Positions 11,555 through 23,212 of a DNA stretch of 64,000 bases are shown here, one piece after another; position 1 is the first letter of the stretch; each line of letters starts with the position of its first letter. Made by a program: the position numbers and the translations under genes. Source of the stretch: Reticulascus tulasneorum (Eukaryota > Ascomycota > Sordariomycetes > Glomerellales > Reticulascaceae); the NCBI GenBank assembly GCA_001557505.1, contig LSAX01000013.1, positions 186,001 through 250,000 of the forward strand, in the 5' to 3' direction. The notes below the pieces were generated by a model, which was not told the origin of the DNA, did not search any database, and saw nothing but the letters and a program-made list of their open reading frames with translations.

Positions 11555-13473
11555 ATGCCGTCCATGAAAAGAGCCATTCGCATTGCCGGTTCCTCGGGGG
11601 GGTTCTCGGACCGGCAACGGGCAATCGGAGACCTGGCCAAGAACTGCGACATCGACTGCATCATCGGAGACTGGCTCTCGGAATGCACAATGACGCTGCA
11701 CGGCGCTCAGAAGTCTGAGAACGCACGACTGAGAAAGGAGGGCAAACTCGAAGAAGATCCGGTCGGTCTTTTCGATCCCACTTTTATGGATAACCTGCAA
11801 CCCGCCCTGCCATATCTGAAGAAGAAGAACATCAAACTGGCTGTCAATGCCGGAGCAAGCGACACTGAGCTGCTTGCGAAGCTTGTGGAAGATGAGGTCA
11901 AGAAACAGGGGCTTGACTTGAAAGTAGGATGGGTCAGTGGTGACGAGGTTACCGAGACGGTACGGAGACTCTACGAGAGCGGGGAGGTATTCCCGAGCTT
12001 GATGAACGGGAAGCCGTTGAAAGAATGGGGATATGATGATTTCATCTGTGCGCAGTAAGTTTTCCCTCGGGATTTGCGATAAGGCCTTTTACTAACAATA
12101 CCAGATGCTACCTCGGAGGTGCTGGTATTGCCGAAGCACTAAGACAGGGCTGTGACATTGTCATCGCTGGTCGAGTTGCAGACGCCGCACCAACTATTGG
12201 TGCCTCAATGTGGTGGCACGGATGGGACCGAGAGACAGACTTTGACCAAATCGCCGGCTCCCTCGTGACGGGCCATCTGATCGAATGTTCTGCCTACGTC
12301 ACTGGTGGTTATTACTCCGGATTCAAGGGGCTTATGGACAAGTGCGAGAACTTGGGATTCCCAATCGCCGAAGTCGAGGCCGACGGAAGCTGTGTTATCA
12401 CCAAGGAATCGGGGACTGGAGGCGAGGTCTCCGTCGGAACCGTGGCATCCCAGCTCCTCTACGAGATCCAAGGCCCTCTCTACTATGGCTCAGACGTCAC
12501 CGCCAATCTCGAGGGTGTTGTCATGACCCAAATCGGCAAAGACCGCGTCCAAGTCACTGGTGTGAAGGGCCTGCCTGCACCTGCCACCACAAAGGTTGGG
12601 CTCACGTCCTTCGGCGGCTATCAAGCAGAGTTCCACATTTATCTCGTCGGTCTCGACCTTGAAGCCAAAGCTGAGTGGACGGAACGCCAGATTCGGTATT
12701 CGATCGGGGATGCAGCCAAGGATCTATCATGTCTCAAGTTCACTATCAACGGGTATTGTCCCGACAACCCGCGCAACCAGGAGATCGCCACTGTCGACTT
12801 CCGCATATTCGCCCAGACGCAGAAGAAGTCACTTGTGGACAAGTCTACTCTCGATGTTCCGGGATTCAACCGATGGTGCATGGAGAACTTTCTACAAAGC
12901 TGCCCTGGTGCGTCTCTAGGTAATGACCAGCGGCAATCGGAGGGCAAGCCATTCTATGAGTATTACGTGACTCTCCTGCCGCAGGCGGAGGTCGCACACC
13001 GTGTCGAGCTACCCTGGGCCGGCAAATCTATCGAGATCCCAGTCCAGAAGAACGTCACAAATTACCCCCGTGATCAAGCTAGCTACGAGACCAAGAATGC
13101 AGTTGATCTCTCCACTTTCGGTCCCACGACTCGCGGTCCTCTCGGCTGGGTCGTGGGCGGCCGCTCAGGTGACAAGGCCAGCGATGCGAACGTCGGCTTC
13201 TACGTCCGCCATGAGGACGAATGGGATTGGCTGAGGAGCATTCTGACGATTGAAAAGATCAAGCAGTTGTTGGACGGGAGCGACAAGGGGAAGAAGGTCG
13301 AGCGGTTTGAGATCCCAGGTATTAAGGCTGTGCATTTCCTGCTCAGAGACCATTTGGATCGCGGTTTCAACTCTAGCAGCGAGTACGATACGCTGGGCAA
13401 GAATGTTTGTGAATATTTGAGGGCCAAGTATGTGGATATCCCGAATAAGTTCTTGCATCGGGGAAGAATCTAG
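11555..13473 (+). CDS. AtuA/DUF1446-family protein
   Basis: Two exons (11555-12054, 12105-13473; 50-nt intron with GTAAGT and ACCAG) encode 622 residues. The N-terminus IRIAGSSGGFSDRQRA and the segment CYLGGAGIAEALRQGCDIV followed by AGRVADAAPT match the AtuA (PF07287, formerly DUF1446) family. The C-terminal part (RGPLGWVVGGRSGDKASDAN) is the smaller AtuA-like domain often fused in fungi. In Pseudomonas, AtuA belongs to acyclic terpene (citronellol/geraniol) utilisation. The biochemical role of fungal homologues is unsettled. No acyl-CoA carboxylase or dehydrogenase genes sit nearby, so no pathway is implied. Cytosolic or mitochondrial location cannot be decided; no signal peptide is visible. 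Confidence 0.88.
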
Positions 13474-13880
13474 GTGGGAAAAATAGGAGTCTCTGGTTTT
13501 GACTGAGCCAGCAATAAAATAAAAGTATCAAGTCCAAAAGTTGATGTCATCGCACGCATCATCATTTGTCGAAGACTTGTTTTCATGAGAGGTTGGCGTC
13601 ACGTCTCACTGGTCTATGAGGCTCTATCCTTGCGGGTTTCCTGGGCGTTGCCTGAATGTAGCATAAAATCACCCAAATTTGATACGCGGATAGATATTTA
13701 TCCGCGGCCTGTCTGAGTGACAAGGCAGCAGCAGTGAGCGAACACTTGAGTGAACAATCATAGCTTTGATCGGAATTCTTCATTCGGCAGGATTCAATTG
13801 TTTGTCGAATTTTGTCCAGTCTACGAAAGTGTACTTCAGATGCAAGTCCATTTACGAAGCAACACTGCCGTCTTCATGCC
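13474..13880. other. Intergenic region before HET gene
   Basis: No gene. It contains the terminator side of the AtuA-like gene and the presumed promoter of the HET gene. Confidence 0.4.
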
Positions 13881-15982
13881 ATGCTTTGCGCAACATGCCA
13901 GGCGGCCTTTGGCCCTGCGTTGAAAGCAGCCGCCGTCGGCGCCCCGTATCCTCCAGCAACAGAAACCCTACATCTTCAGCCCAACATCTGGAAGCTTCAA
14001 GAAGCCGCTGAAAGCAGCTGTCAGATATGCCGCCATGCCTGGAATTTTCTTCAACGGCATGGCGACGTTCCACCCCTTGCGACATACAAGGCCGGTGACG
14101 CGAAGGAATGGTGGGAGCAGGCGGTAAAATGCGAGATCGCAAACACGTCCGACAGTCGTGTTATCAGTGTTCGAATTGGCTTTGCAAAGAAAGATCTGTA
14201 TGGCTGCGAGCTATCCATCGTGGGAACTAGCTGTTAGTTATATTCTAGCGCAACCTCAAACTTGGAGAGAAGCTGGCAGATCAATCCACCTTGGACTAAC
14301 TCTTCGGTAGATTATTCTGAGGGAACTCCATGTCAGCCAGCCGCGAGGAACATGTGCTTAAGTTACCGGACCAGTAAATTTTCACTAACATTTGGGCAGA
14401 TATGCCAGAATGCGCTGGATACCGGCCCATCTCGACGAACACGGGCTCTGAGGCCTGTTTGGACCTCGCCCGAAAGTGGCTGAGCGAGTGTATTAAGCAC
14501 CGATGCAAGGTATCGAGCCTTGATAATTCCCCTCCATTTTATCCGACACGGCTTGTCGACCTCGGCCCTCTTTCAGACCCTTCTAGTCCTCCATGCCTTT
14601 GTATCACCAGCGAATGCAAGCCAGACGGCCCCTACACTACACTGAGCCACTGTTGGGGTACAATACCATTTATCGTCCTCACTGCTGACAATCTTGAAGA
14701 TTTCAAGAAAGAAATTCCGGTTGAGAGGCTGCCGAAAACATTTCGAGATTCGTTTCAAGTGACTCGCAAGCTCGGCGTTAGGTATATCTGGATCGACTCC
14801 CTTTGCATCCTGCAGTCCGGGGATGGAGCGAGGACGGACTGGGAGGCCGAATCTGCTCAGATGCATCGGATATACGAAGAAGGGCATTGCAATATCGCGG
14901 CCTCGGCATCCTCGAATGGCAATGGGGGTTTGTTCCTTGACAGAAACCCGCTGGAGGTCGAATCAAGCGAAATCGATATCACTCCAGACCACGGCAAATG
15001 GAAGGATGTGTACAAGGTCGTTGACGACGAGTTTTTCCTGGCGCATGTGAATAACTCTCCCCTGAGCCGCCGGGCTTGGGTTATGCAGGAGTACCTATTC
15101 TCCCCGCGCATCCTGCAGTTCGGTAGGGACCAACTGTTCTGGCAGTGCCAAAGGTTCCATGGGTGCGAGACTCACCCTTGCGGTCTCGCGAACACGTTTT
15201 CGCGTCTGATGCCGACTCTCCGGGATAACGACAAATTCGACCCTCCACTCGACCTGTCTGTTCGAGGGAGCAGCTACCACACTACGTCAAACTTTCTGAG
15301 GGCCTGGCAACGCCTGGTCAGAGCGTATACGTCTTGCGGATTGACGAAAGAAGAGGACAAATTGATGGCACTGGCCGGGCTAGCTCAGAGGTCATTGGAG
15401 CTTTCGGACGGTAAGCTGTCTTACTACGCCGGCTTATGGTCTGGGCGTGACCTGATCGCAAGTCTCCTCTGGAGCGGAGCCCGTGAGGTTGGTCACCAGG
15501 CTCCGTTTCGACCCAAAGCCTACCGAGCACCAACCTGGTCCTGGGCATCGATCGAGAACCAGATTCATTGGCCTGTAGATCTTCGAAATACCCAGCGCTA
15601 CCAGCAGGTCGCTACGATATCTCACATACACACAATTTCCCGGACCGGACATCCCACCGGCCCATTGAAGGAGGCCAAGTTAATCATGAAAGGCCCCTTG
15701 TTTTACAGTGTATTCTCTGATGCAGAATCAAAATCCCCAGTTCATCTGAAGGCGGAGACTGGCGATTTGATTCTGGATGTGCCAGGCGAAGAATACCAAC
15801 AGAGTATCTGTTTTGGAATCGCCATGGACGATGCACATTTCACGACACAGGCGTACGGAATCGCCCTGTTGAAGACCCTCGATGGTTCATATCGGCGAAT
15901 AGGATACTTCTCATTATATGGACTTGCCGCGATAGAGATGTTTAGGAACGGCTGTGTCAAGAAGGAGATAACAATTATCTAG
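13881..15982 (+). CDS. HET-domain (heterokaryon incompatibility) protein
   Basis: Three exons (13881-14232, 14311-14331, 14400-15982) give 651 residues. The middle exon is only 21 nt. It was chosen because it restores the frame and yields SYYSEGTP-YMPECAGYRP, the usual lead-in to the HET domain. HET signatures are clear: YTTLSHCWG, LGVRYIWIDSLCILQ, MHRIYEEG and RRAWVMQEYLFSPRILQFG. The N-terminus begins MLCATCQAAF with a second CQICRHAWNF motif, common in the group. HET domains are TIR-like modules that trigger cell death in non-self recognition. No NLR or other sensor domain is attached here, so a trigger cannot be inferred. Splice choices for the two small introns are the weakest point. Confidence 0.82.
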
Positions 15983-16330
15983 GCGTGCGCGACAAGATTA
16001 ATACCGCCAATGGCTGACCACTATTCACTCTAACCTGCGAGTGCATGTCGGAATCTTACGCCCTGTACGACTGCAGATTGTCCATATTTGAAGAGAACCC
16101 GACAGGAGCATTAGAAACTTGCTTAGCCCTTCTCTTTCAATACACACCGTACCCGTTGATAACCACCGACAAAGAGCTGTTATCAGAAGGCAGAGATGAT
16201 GCTTGAAGCTTTAACCAACTTGAATTATATGGAAACGCTATGCATTTAAATTACAGGTCTAAATCGTCCATAAGCATGATGCCAATCGGAAGACATCAAG
16301 TACTAGATTCACTAATATATCGTGATATCC
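15983..16330. other. Convergent intergenic spacer
   Basis: 3' ends of the HET gene (plus) and FET3 (minus) face each other. Nothing else seen. Confidence 0.4.
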
Positions 16331-18312
16331 TTAATCTTCGTGATCCTCGTTCGTTACTACTTCTTTGCTGTCATCGCCCATGCCGCCGTACCTACGGACG
16401 ATGCTAGTTAGCTTGTGCAACACAAAGAGGATGAAAGGGTAGCTCATGAAGGGATGGAAGAGAGAGGCCCTCACCATGATACAACTGCCAACCCCATGAC
16501 GGCAGCCAGACAGCTGAAGAACAATGCGACGTAACCCTTGGCAGTAAAGCCCGAGGGCAGCGGCGGAACTGGCTTATTCTCCCCTCTCAGGTCGAAAACA
16601 TCCTTGACGTTCGCCGCAGCATTGCCCGCAAACGGCAGTCCAGCGTCACGGCAAGCATCCAGATGGTCCTTCGGAATCCTCAGGCCCTGCAGAGCCTCGG
16701 GCGCCTCGACCATGGTCGCAATGAGGCCCTGATCCATGTGCCATTCGATGTGGCAATGGAACAGCCAGATGCCGGGATTGTCGGCCCTGAAACGGAGAAC
16801 CAAGTTGCCGTTGGGCTGGACAAGAACCGTGTCCCGACGCATTGGGGTCTTGGACAAGGCGATGCGGCCGTTGTTCCAATATGTACCGGCGTCTTCGTCG
16901 GACCGGTACACGACCTGGAAGTTGTGGCCGTGAAGATGGAACGGATGCTTCCCCGGATCGGCGTTGTTAAGAACGATCTCGACGATTTGATTCCGTTTGA
17001 GGACGTACGAGAGTGTGTTGGAGCCGTAGACGAGGGGATTAGTGGAGTTGCCAGAACCGACTGTCAGTGCCGTGTAGAGTGATGGTACCTTCGGCAAGAC
17101 GTATGTGACGTCGTTGAAAAAGGCGCTGGCAGACGGTGAGCTGCACGGCATGAAGAAACAGGTGAATGCTGGACTTACTAATTTGCTCCATCACCCAAGT
17201 TGTCCATCTTGACATCGAGGGTGAAAGAATAATCCACTGGCTCGTAGAGCCCTTGCTGATCGTACGGGACGAGATCAAAATCGTCAAAGGAGTCGAGTTC
17301 ATTAACGAAAGCAGCATCCGGCAAGGGCTTCGCTTCGTCATACACCAGCCAGCCGGTGACGTTGGCTTTCAGGCCTTCCGGAATGACGTCGAACAGCTCC
17401 TGATCCATGGCACCGACGATGGGGAAATTCCCGGATACGTCATCTCGTGTGCTCAACAGCACGCTGTACCGCTGCGCAGCAGTGATGTAGAGCATGTCTG
17501 CCTCGGCTTCTTTCGTCCAGACCCCGTCGACTTCGACGATGCGCATCTGGTGGCCCTCAAACCAGACGTATTGCGCTGCGAATGCCGCGACGTTGACCAT
17601 GCGGATCAGGTACGTCTTTCCCGGCTCGACTTTGACTTGCAGATTCTGCGTATCGTTCATGAGGGCAGCTTGCGGTACGGGCTCAGCCCCCGTGGGATTC
17701 TTGTAATCGATGAAGTCCTTCAACAGCACCCGCACCGATTGATGATACCAGTCGGAGAATGTGATGACCAGCTCATGGTCATATTTACCTTCATACGGCC
17801 CATTCGGGTCGTGAATTACGACAGGGCCGCGCAGGCCGTCCGGGTACTGGCCCTCGTTATGAGCATGGTACCAGTATGTTCCTGGTTGGTTGACCTGTAT
17901 CGGATCAGTAAAGGCCGGCTGGGAACAACAAGCGGTTGATGGCAAATAAACTGACAGTGAAGTCGTATGTCAGTGACTTTCCAGGAGGAATGGCGCACTG
18001 CGTTACTCCGGCGGCTCCGTCCATATGGTTGGTGCCGTTCTGGAAAAGGCCATGGAAATGGAGGCTAGTGCTGGCATTGCCGAGGTCGTTGTGCAGATTC
18101 ACAATGATTCTGTCGCCAACAGTGGCGCTGATCAGGGGCAGCGGCCATTGTCCATTTATGCCAATCGTCGGCCGGTCGAAAGCACCATCTGGATTAGCAG
18201 TAACCCATCCCACAGTAAAGTCGTGAACGATTTTCCTCGACTGGATGGGCTGCGAAAAAATCAGAAACGCGAGCAGTGGGACCACAAAATGGTAGGCCAT
18301 CGAGCTGGCCAT
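16331..18312 (-). CDS. FET3: Iron transport multicopper ferroxidase
   Basis: Four exons (18312-17956, 17894-17179, 17125-16475, 16391-16331) give 594 residues. A signal peptide is visible after [16 protein letters not shown]. Copper-site motifs occur in order: [47 protein letters not shown] and [14 protein letters not shown]. The [14 protein letters not shown] segment is the region that in yeast Fet3p holds an acidic iron-oxidation residue. A single C-terminal membrane helix ([21 protein letters not shown]) is followed by a short acidic tail encoded by the last exon. The family oxidises Fe(II) at the plasma membrane for transfer to Ftr1. The gene is divergent from FTR1, sharing a 490-bp promoter with GATA sites, so iron repression is likely. 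Confidence 0.95.
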
Positions 18313-18403
18313 GTACCGTGGTTGTGATGGGGTGTATGTTTTGCGTGCGTGTGTGCGTTGTCGGCAGATTTTTTTTTAGCTGCTGGGAAGGAGACCACGG
18401 ACG

Positions 18404-18412
18404 ATCTGATTA
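18404..18412 (+). promoter_or_regulatory. Near-match iron GATA site
   Basis: ATCTGATTA, one mismatch from ATCWGATAA, lies 27 bp from the exact site. Function is uncertain. Confidence 0.35.
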
Positions 18413-18430
18413 GATTGCATGACAGGCGCT

Positions 18431-18439
18431 TTATCAGAT
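18431..18439 (-). promoter_or_regulatory. SreA-type GATA iron repressor site
   Basis: TTATCAGAT on the plus strand is ATCTGATAA on the minus strand, an exact match to the ATCWGATAA consensus known for SreA-class repressors. It lies about 120 bp upstream of the FET3 start and 365 bp upstream of the FTR1 start. Confidence 0.65.
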
Positions 18440-18802
18440 CTTGGAGATTCAAAAGATCGCGAAGGGGGTGACAAGATCTTCGCGGAAAAAAGGGCTGGGC
18501 GCTCGCTCCACCGAGCTTCATTTTGTTTTTCTTTTTTCGTAAAGCCGAGCCTGGCCGACATCGGCTACGCATTAAACAAAACCCACTGCAAGGACCCCCA
18601 TTTCCGAGTCGATCAGCAGACTTTTTGATGGCGTGACGAGTTTGAACCTGAGACATCATCACCACCAGTCCGCGCCTGGCAATCCGTCACGACGACACTC
18701 GACCAGCTACCCGCGTTTTATATTCCACGTCCGCCGCGCCTTTTGGGTGTATGAGAGACTGTCAGTGTCTTGCGCTTTCGTAGCGTGGTTACGCGGGCAG
18801 AG

Positions 18803-20152
18803 ATGGCCGACCTTTTTGCTGTTCCAGGTACGGAAGAAATGGAAGAGAGACAAAAAAAAAAGAGCCCTAAAATTAGGGATGCGCGTCGCTGAGCTAACGA
18901 CCGCCAAGTCTTCTTCATCACCTTCCGAGAATCACTCGAGACGGCCATCATCGTCTCCGTCTTGATTGCATTCATCAAGCGGACACTGGTATCGGAAAAT
19001 GATCACGCGCTGTACAAGAAGCTGGTCCGCCAGGTAAACCTACACAATCCCCAGCTAATCCAGGCCCAAACGTATTCTGACCGCCCCCGGGGGTACAGGT
19101 CTGGCTAGGGACCGCTATTGGAGTGGTGGTATGCATCATCATCGGAGTGGCCTTGATCACCGGCTTCTACGGTCTCGGCCCGGAGCAATGGGCAGGCACT
19201 GAAGACATCTGGGAGGGTGTTTTCGCCCTGGTTGCCTCGGCCATCATCACCGTCATGGGCGCCGTTCTTCTGCGTGTGTCCAAGCTGCAGGACAAATGGA
19301 GGGCCAAGCTTGCGACAGCCCTGAACCCGAAAAAGGATCGCGGTGTCTCCCTGTCTCTGGGAAACCGTTTCAAGCAGTTCGGGGAGGAGTATGCCCTGTT
19401 CCTGCTGCCTCTCGTCACTGTCTTGAGAGAAGGATTCGAGGGGGTGATCTTCATCGCCGGCGTCGGCCTGGGATTCCCGCCAAGTTCGATCCCTCTTCCA
19501 GCCATCATCGGCCTCTTGACTGGAGCAGTCTGCGGGGTCCTGATTTACAAGTAAGTCGTGACGAGCATCCTGTGTGTGCAGGTTGCTGACCGGGAACCCA
19601 GAGGATCCAACCACGCACCAATCCAGTACTTTCTCATTTTCTCGACTTGCTTTCTGTATCTCGTCGCCGCCGGGCTCTTCTCGAAAGGAGTTTGGCATCT
19701 TGAAGCAAATCAGGTACCGCAGCCATCACATCTTTTGAGGCCGACGAAGCTAACCCTCTGCCTAGTGGAACAAGATTGTCGGAGGTGATGCTGCCGAGCT
19801 CGGATCTGGGCCAGGCTCATATGACATCACAAAAAGTGTCTGGCATGTAAACGTAAGTCCACTATTCTCCGAGAAACAATGAAAATGCTGTCGGCCAGAA
19901 GAATAACCATCCCAGTGTTGCAATCCCGATCTAAACGGCGGTGGGGCATGGGGCATTTTCAACGCAATCTTGGGTTGGCAGAACTCTGCCACAATTGGAT
20001 CTGTCGTTGCATACAACCTGTACTGGGTCGCCGTCACTGTCGGCTTCCTGGTTTTGATCCGCAAGGAGAAGAAAGTACAGCGACACGTCAGCGAGTCTGG
20101 CACCCAACTCGATGGTGACCGCAGACCGTTGCTGGAGGACAGCACGAACTAG
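18803..20152 (+). CDS. FTR1: High-affinity iron permease
   Basis: Six exons (18803-18827, 18909-19033, 19099-19550, 19602-19713, 19766-19852, 19916-20152) encode 345 residues. The first exon is only 25 nt (MADLFAVP) and joins to [17 protein letters not shown]. The two REXXE iron-permeation motifs are present: RESLE in the first helix and REGFE in [15 protein letters not shown]. Multiple hydrophobic segments and the conserved WHVNCCNP and [12 protein letters not shown] segments near the C-terminus complete the family pattern. The intron 4 region was placed at 19714-19765 and the intron 3 acceptor at 19601 to keep this frame. It works with the adjacent ferroxidase as the plasma-membrane Fet3-Ftr1 complex. 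Confidence 0.95.
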
Positions 20153-21345
20153 GTAGAGGTGATGATGGGAAGATAGATCTGGATCATGTGCATCTATAGA
20201 GAATAGTAAGCGTCTAATCACATGGCTTGTCGTTACATCGTCACCACCAGGTCGGCACAGGGCAGGTGTTTGATGTTAAGCCTAAGTAGCAGTCTGTAAT
20301 CCTGGATCTTAACATGTCTCTCGTGAAGGCTTGGCGAATGTGAGCACGTGGGCACTCTGAGATGGGCATACTCAGTTGCTTGTTAGGTGAAGCCGTCAAA
20401 TCATCTTTCCGATTCCATTCTGAGAAGACAGATCTCCCAGCTTACCAGATACTCTCGGCTGTTCTGTTGCGACTGTGATTCCCTTTCCACACGGCACCCA
20501 AGCTCGTGCAAATACCTTCTTGGCCAGACTCGTCCAAGGCTCTAGTCTCTTCCAGATCTTGAGCATCACACTTGGGCGAGCGAACAATGGCCTAACGGCA
20601 CTACTTGGCGATCATTTGGTGCTAGAGTGCTACCCAGGCGCATGAAAGCCTGCATGTGGGAAAGTGGAGGTTATTCAGATTAGGAAAACCCCGGCCCACC
20701 TCATGATCTCGCAAGTGGCGTGCGGCTGATAAGGCTCTCCCCACTACGGCAGGGCCAAGAATCGCTAGCAATGGCGCTAATGCGTGGAACATTCGTCACT
20801 CACTGCACCTCTGTGATCGTTCGACTAGAATCATCGTTGCCTAGGGCTTGGTATCATCTGCACGCAAGGGGCATTTCTGGAATGACCCTTGGTTCGGGGC
20901 GTTTTCTAGACTCGCAAACAAGACATTCCGTCTGCGCCGCTCACCTTAGAAGGATTTCGTGCATGCAACTCTCGTGTCGGCAGGGCGGCTTGTCCCCAAT
21001 GGCATGTTGTATATCGCTGCGTGTAGTCTACGATAGATTGACTCCTTGGCAGGTACCGGATCTCGGATGTTCGACCTACGCTGATAGCATATGCACCCTC
21101 CTATCTTTGACCGCCAGTCCCGCCGCGGTTGACAATCCGTCCCTTCGGCCCTCCCGGCCTTGGTTCATGGCCATCCTCATGCTACACCTGTCATTTTGGG
21201 AGATTTTAAGCAACTCAGGACGCAATCACGCATGCAGATCGCGAAATGCTACAATAGGCAGGCAAATGTTCAGGCATGTCGCTTAGCTTAATCAGTAATG
21301 GAGAATTAGGCAACTTCTTCCAAACCGAAATACTAGCCGCCAGAA
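20153..21345. other. Convergent intergenic region, 1.2 kb
   Basis: Lies between the 3' ends of FTR1 and the sulfite oxidase gene. An open frame at 20720-21286 has no recognisable domain or codon pattern. No feature supported. Confidence 0.35.
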
Positions 21346-23212
21346 TCACTCGTCCACATCTCTTGGCTCCATCGTGGCCCACGCCTTTTCATACTCGTCC
21401 ATGCTCATGGTCTTGAACTCGGTTGGCCGCGTGAGGGGCACAAAGCTCTCGCCGTGCTTCTCGAAGTCCTCCAGCCGCTTTCTGGTCTCCGGCCGGCTCG
21501 CGTTCACACTGTAGATCTTGACCCTGTGACAGCTGCTTGTCACATGCAGACCCCAGTTCCAGCTCTCGCGGACTGCCATGGGTTGGGTGTTCAGACTGTT
21601 GTCCCAGCACCGGACTACGAGCTCCGTCCACCCCTCGTGGTCGCAGGGGACGGAAACAGACCAGGTTCGCCATGCGAACTTGTGTTTGGCTGAGAGGTTC
21701 TCGAGCGGCACGCCATACCAGGCCCAACCACCGTCGGACGAAACCTCGACCCGCTCAGGCCAGCGACCGCCGCCGGAATAAGCCCAGCCTACCCCGCGTT
21801 AGCCATCACGGTTCTGTCAGTCACAATGGGTTGTCATGTCTTACCATTTACTTCAATATGGCCGTTATGCACCACAACCTCCTTGTGCCAAGGGGTCATA
21901 ATAGCACTGCTCACTGGCATCTCTTGGATCTGGATTCCCACTATGCCCAAATTAGCTGCTCACTCGTGGTCTCAAGACACTGAAATGCTCACATGTAGGC
22001 AACTGGTTGTGCTTTCCGTACTGCTGCTGAAAGTACAGATATTCTTTGCTCTGCACTGGAGCCCGACTAGGCGTTTTGATCGCCTTGATCCGGTAGAGCC
22101 ACTTGACGCTTCTCGCACCAATATACCCCATGATCACCGCCCTCAGGGGGAATCCGTGGATCTTCGGTAGTGGCTTGCCATTCATCTCCCAGGCCAGGAG
22201 CACCTCATTCGCCTTTACCTTGGACCAAGGCACGGAAACAACGTAGTTCATGACCTCGCCGCCTTTGAAGTACGTGTCTGCTCCGAACAGCTCGAGGTGC
22301 TTGGCGCCATCCTTGAGACCCCCGCAATGCTTGATCACCTTTTTCAGGCTGACGCCCGTCCATTTGGCGGTGCTGATTGCCCCCTCCGCCCAGGGAGCGT
22401 TGATCATCTCGTCGCCTTCGCCTGCGTACTCAACAATCTGCTCCAAGCGTCTTGTGCCGCTGCACTGGATAGTCACGAGCTTTGAGGTGCGTGGGAACAG
22501 GTTTTCGTTCTGCAAGTCGGCAAAAGTAAGCTTCTTCGGCTCATTCACAAGACCATCGAGGCGGAGGTCAAATGCATTGGGGTCGATATCTGGAATTCCG
22601 CCATGGTTGCGCACGAAATGGAGCTCGTTTGGAGTCACAGCTTCCTGGGTCAAGAGGCGCTTTGGTGACTCGCCGTTGTACGGAAACTGGAGGAGATGCA
22701 GCATGTCCGGATGTTTCTCCTGCGAAAATCGTTTAGTTGCTTCAACTTTTTGCATCATGACTAAGAATGATTCATACTTTGAGTACCGTCTTCCAACTCT
22801 CGTCGGGTACATCCGTGAGAGCTCCGCCGATTGCCTCATGCCATAGCTTCCACCGTACGCCTTCAAGCACGGGATTTGTGGACGGGACGGGCCCAAGCTG
22901 GAATTCAGGAGGCGGAGGAAACTTGTACCGCGAGAATCGCTCATGGGCCTTGGCTTTCTTCTCGGGATAATCCTCCCACTCCACGTAGCCTTTCCAGCCT
23001 TCCCGCTCTTCCTTCACCACGAACGCTTGGTCATCAGCGGCCGCATCTGCGCGAAGCTCCGCCGAATTGGTGTCAGATGTGTGGGGCGACTCTGTATTTA
23101 TTTTAAGGTCGCTCTGGTTGCGAAGGCCAAGCAGAGCCGGCTCCAGGCCTTGCTCAAGCTTCCACTCATTTGCCGGCTGGTGGCCCAATTGCTCTTGTCG
23201 CGCTGCATCCAT
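21346..23212 (-). CDS. Sulfite oxidase (molybdenum cofactor enzyme)
   Basis: Four exons (23212-22778, 22719-21993, 21940-21845, 21788-21346) encode 566 residues from the ATG at 23212. The molybdopterin domain shows NELHFVRNHGGIPDID near the start. LVTIQCSGTRRLEQ carries the molybdenum-ligand cysteine. WTGVSLKKV, GFPLRAVIMGYIGARSVKWL and the C-terminal Mo-co dimerisation domain (WAYSGGGRWPERVEVS, then WSVSVPCDHEGWTELVVRCWD) follow. There is no haem-binding cytochrome b5 domain and no FAD part, so it resembles plant-type or fungal sulfite oxidases rather than nitrate reductase. It would oxidise sulfite to sulfate. An N-terminal extension of about 100 charged residues precedes the catalytic core. 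Confidence 0.92.

Larger units (their letters stand above)
18313..18802. promoter_or_regulatory. Shared FET3-FTR1 divergent promoter
   Basis: The 490 bp between the two start codons serves both high-affinity iron uptake genes. It holds one exact and one near match to the ATCWGATAA site recognised by fungal iron-responsive GATA factors (SreA/SRE/Fep1 class). T-rich and A-rich runs occur near each gene. Confidence 0.75.

Noticed and set aside
20720..21286. 188-residue open frame between FTR1 and sulfite oxidase
   Set aside because: No domain or recognisable pattern, and the flanking stretches look non-coding; likely a chance frame.
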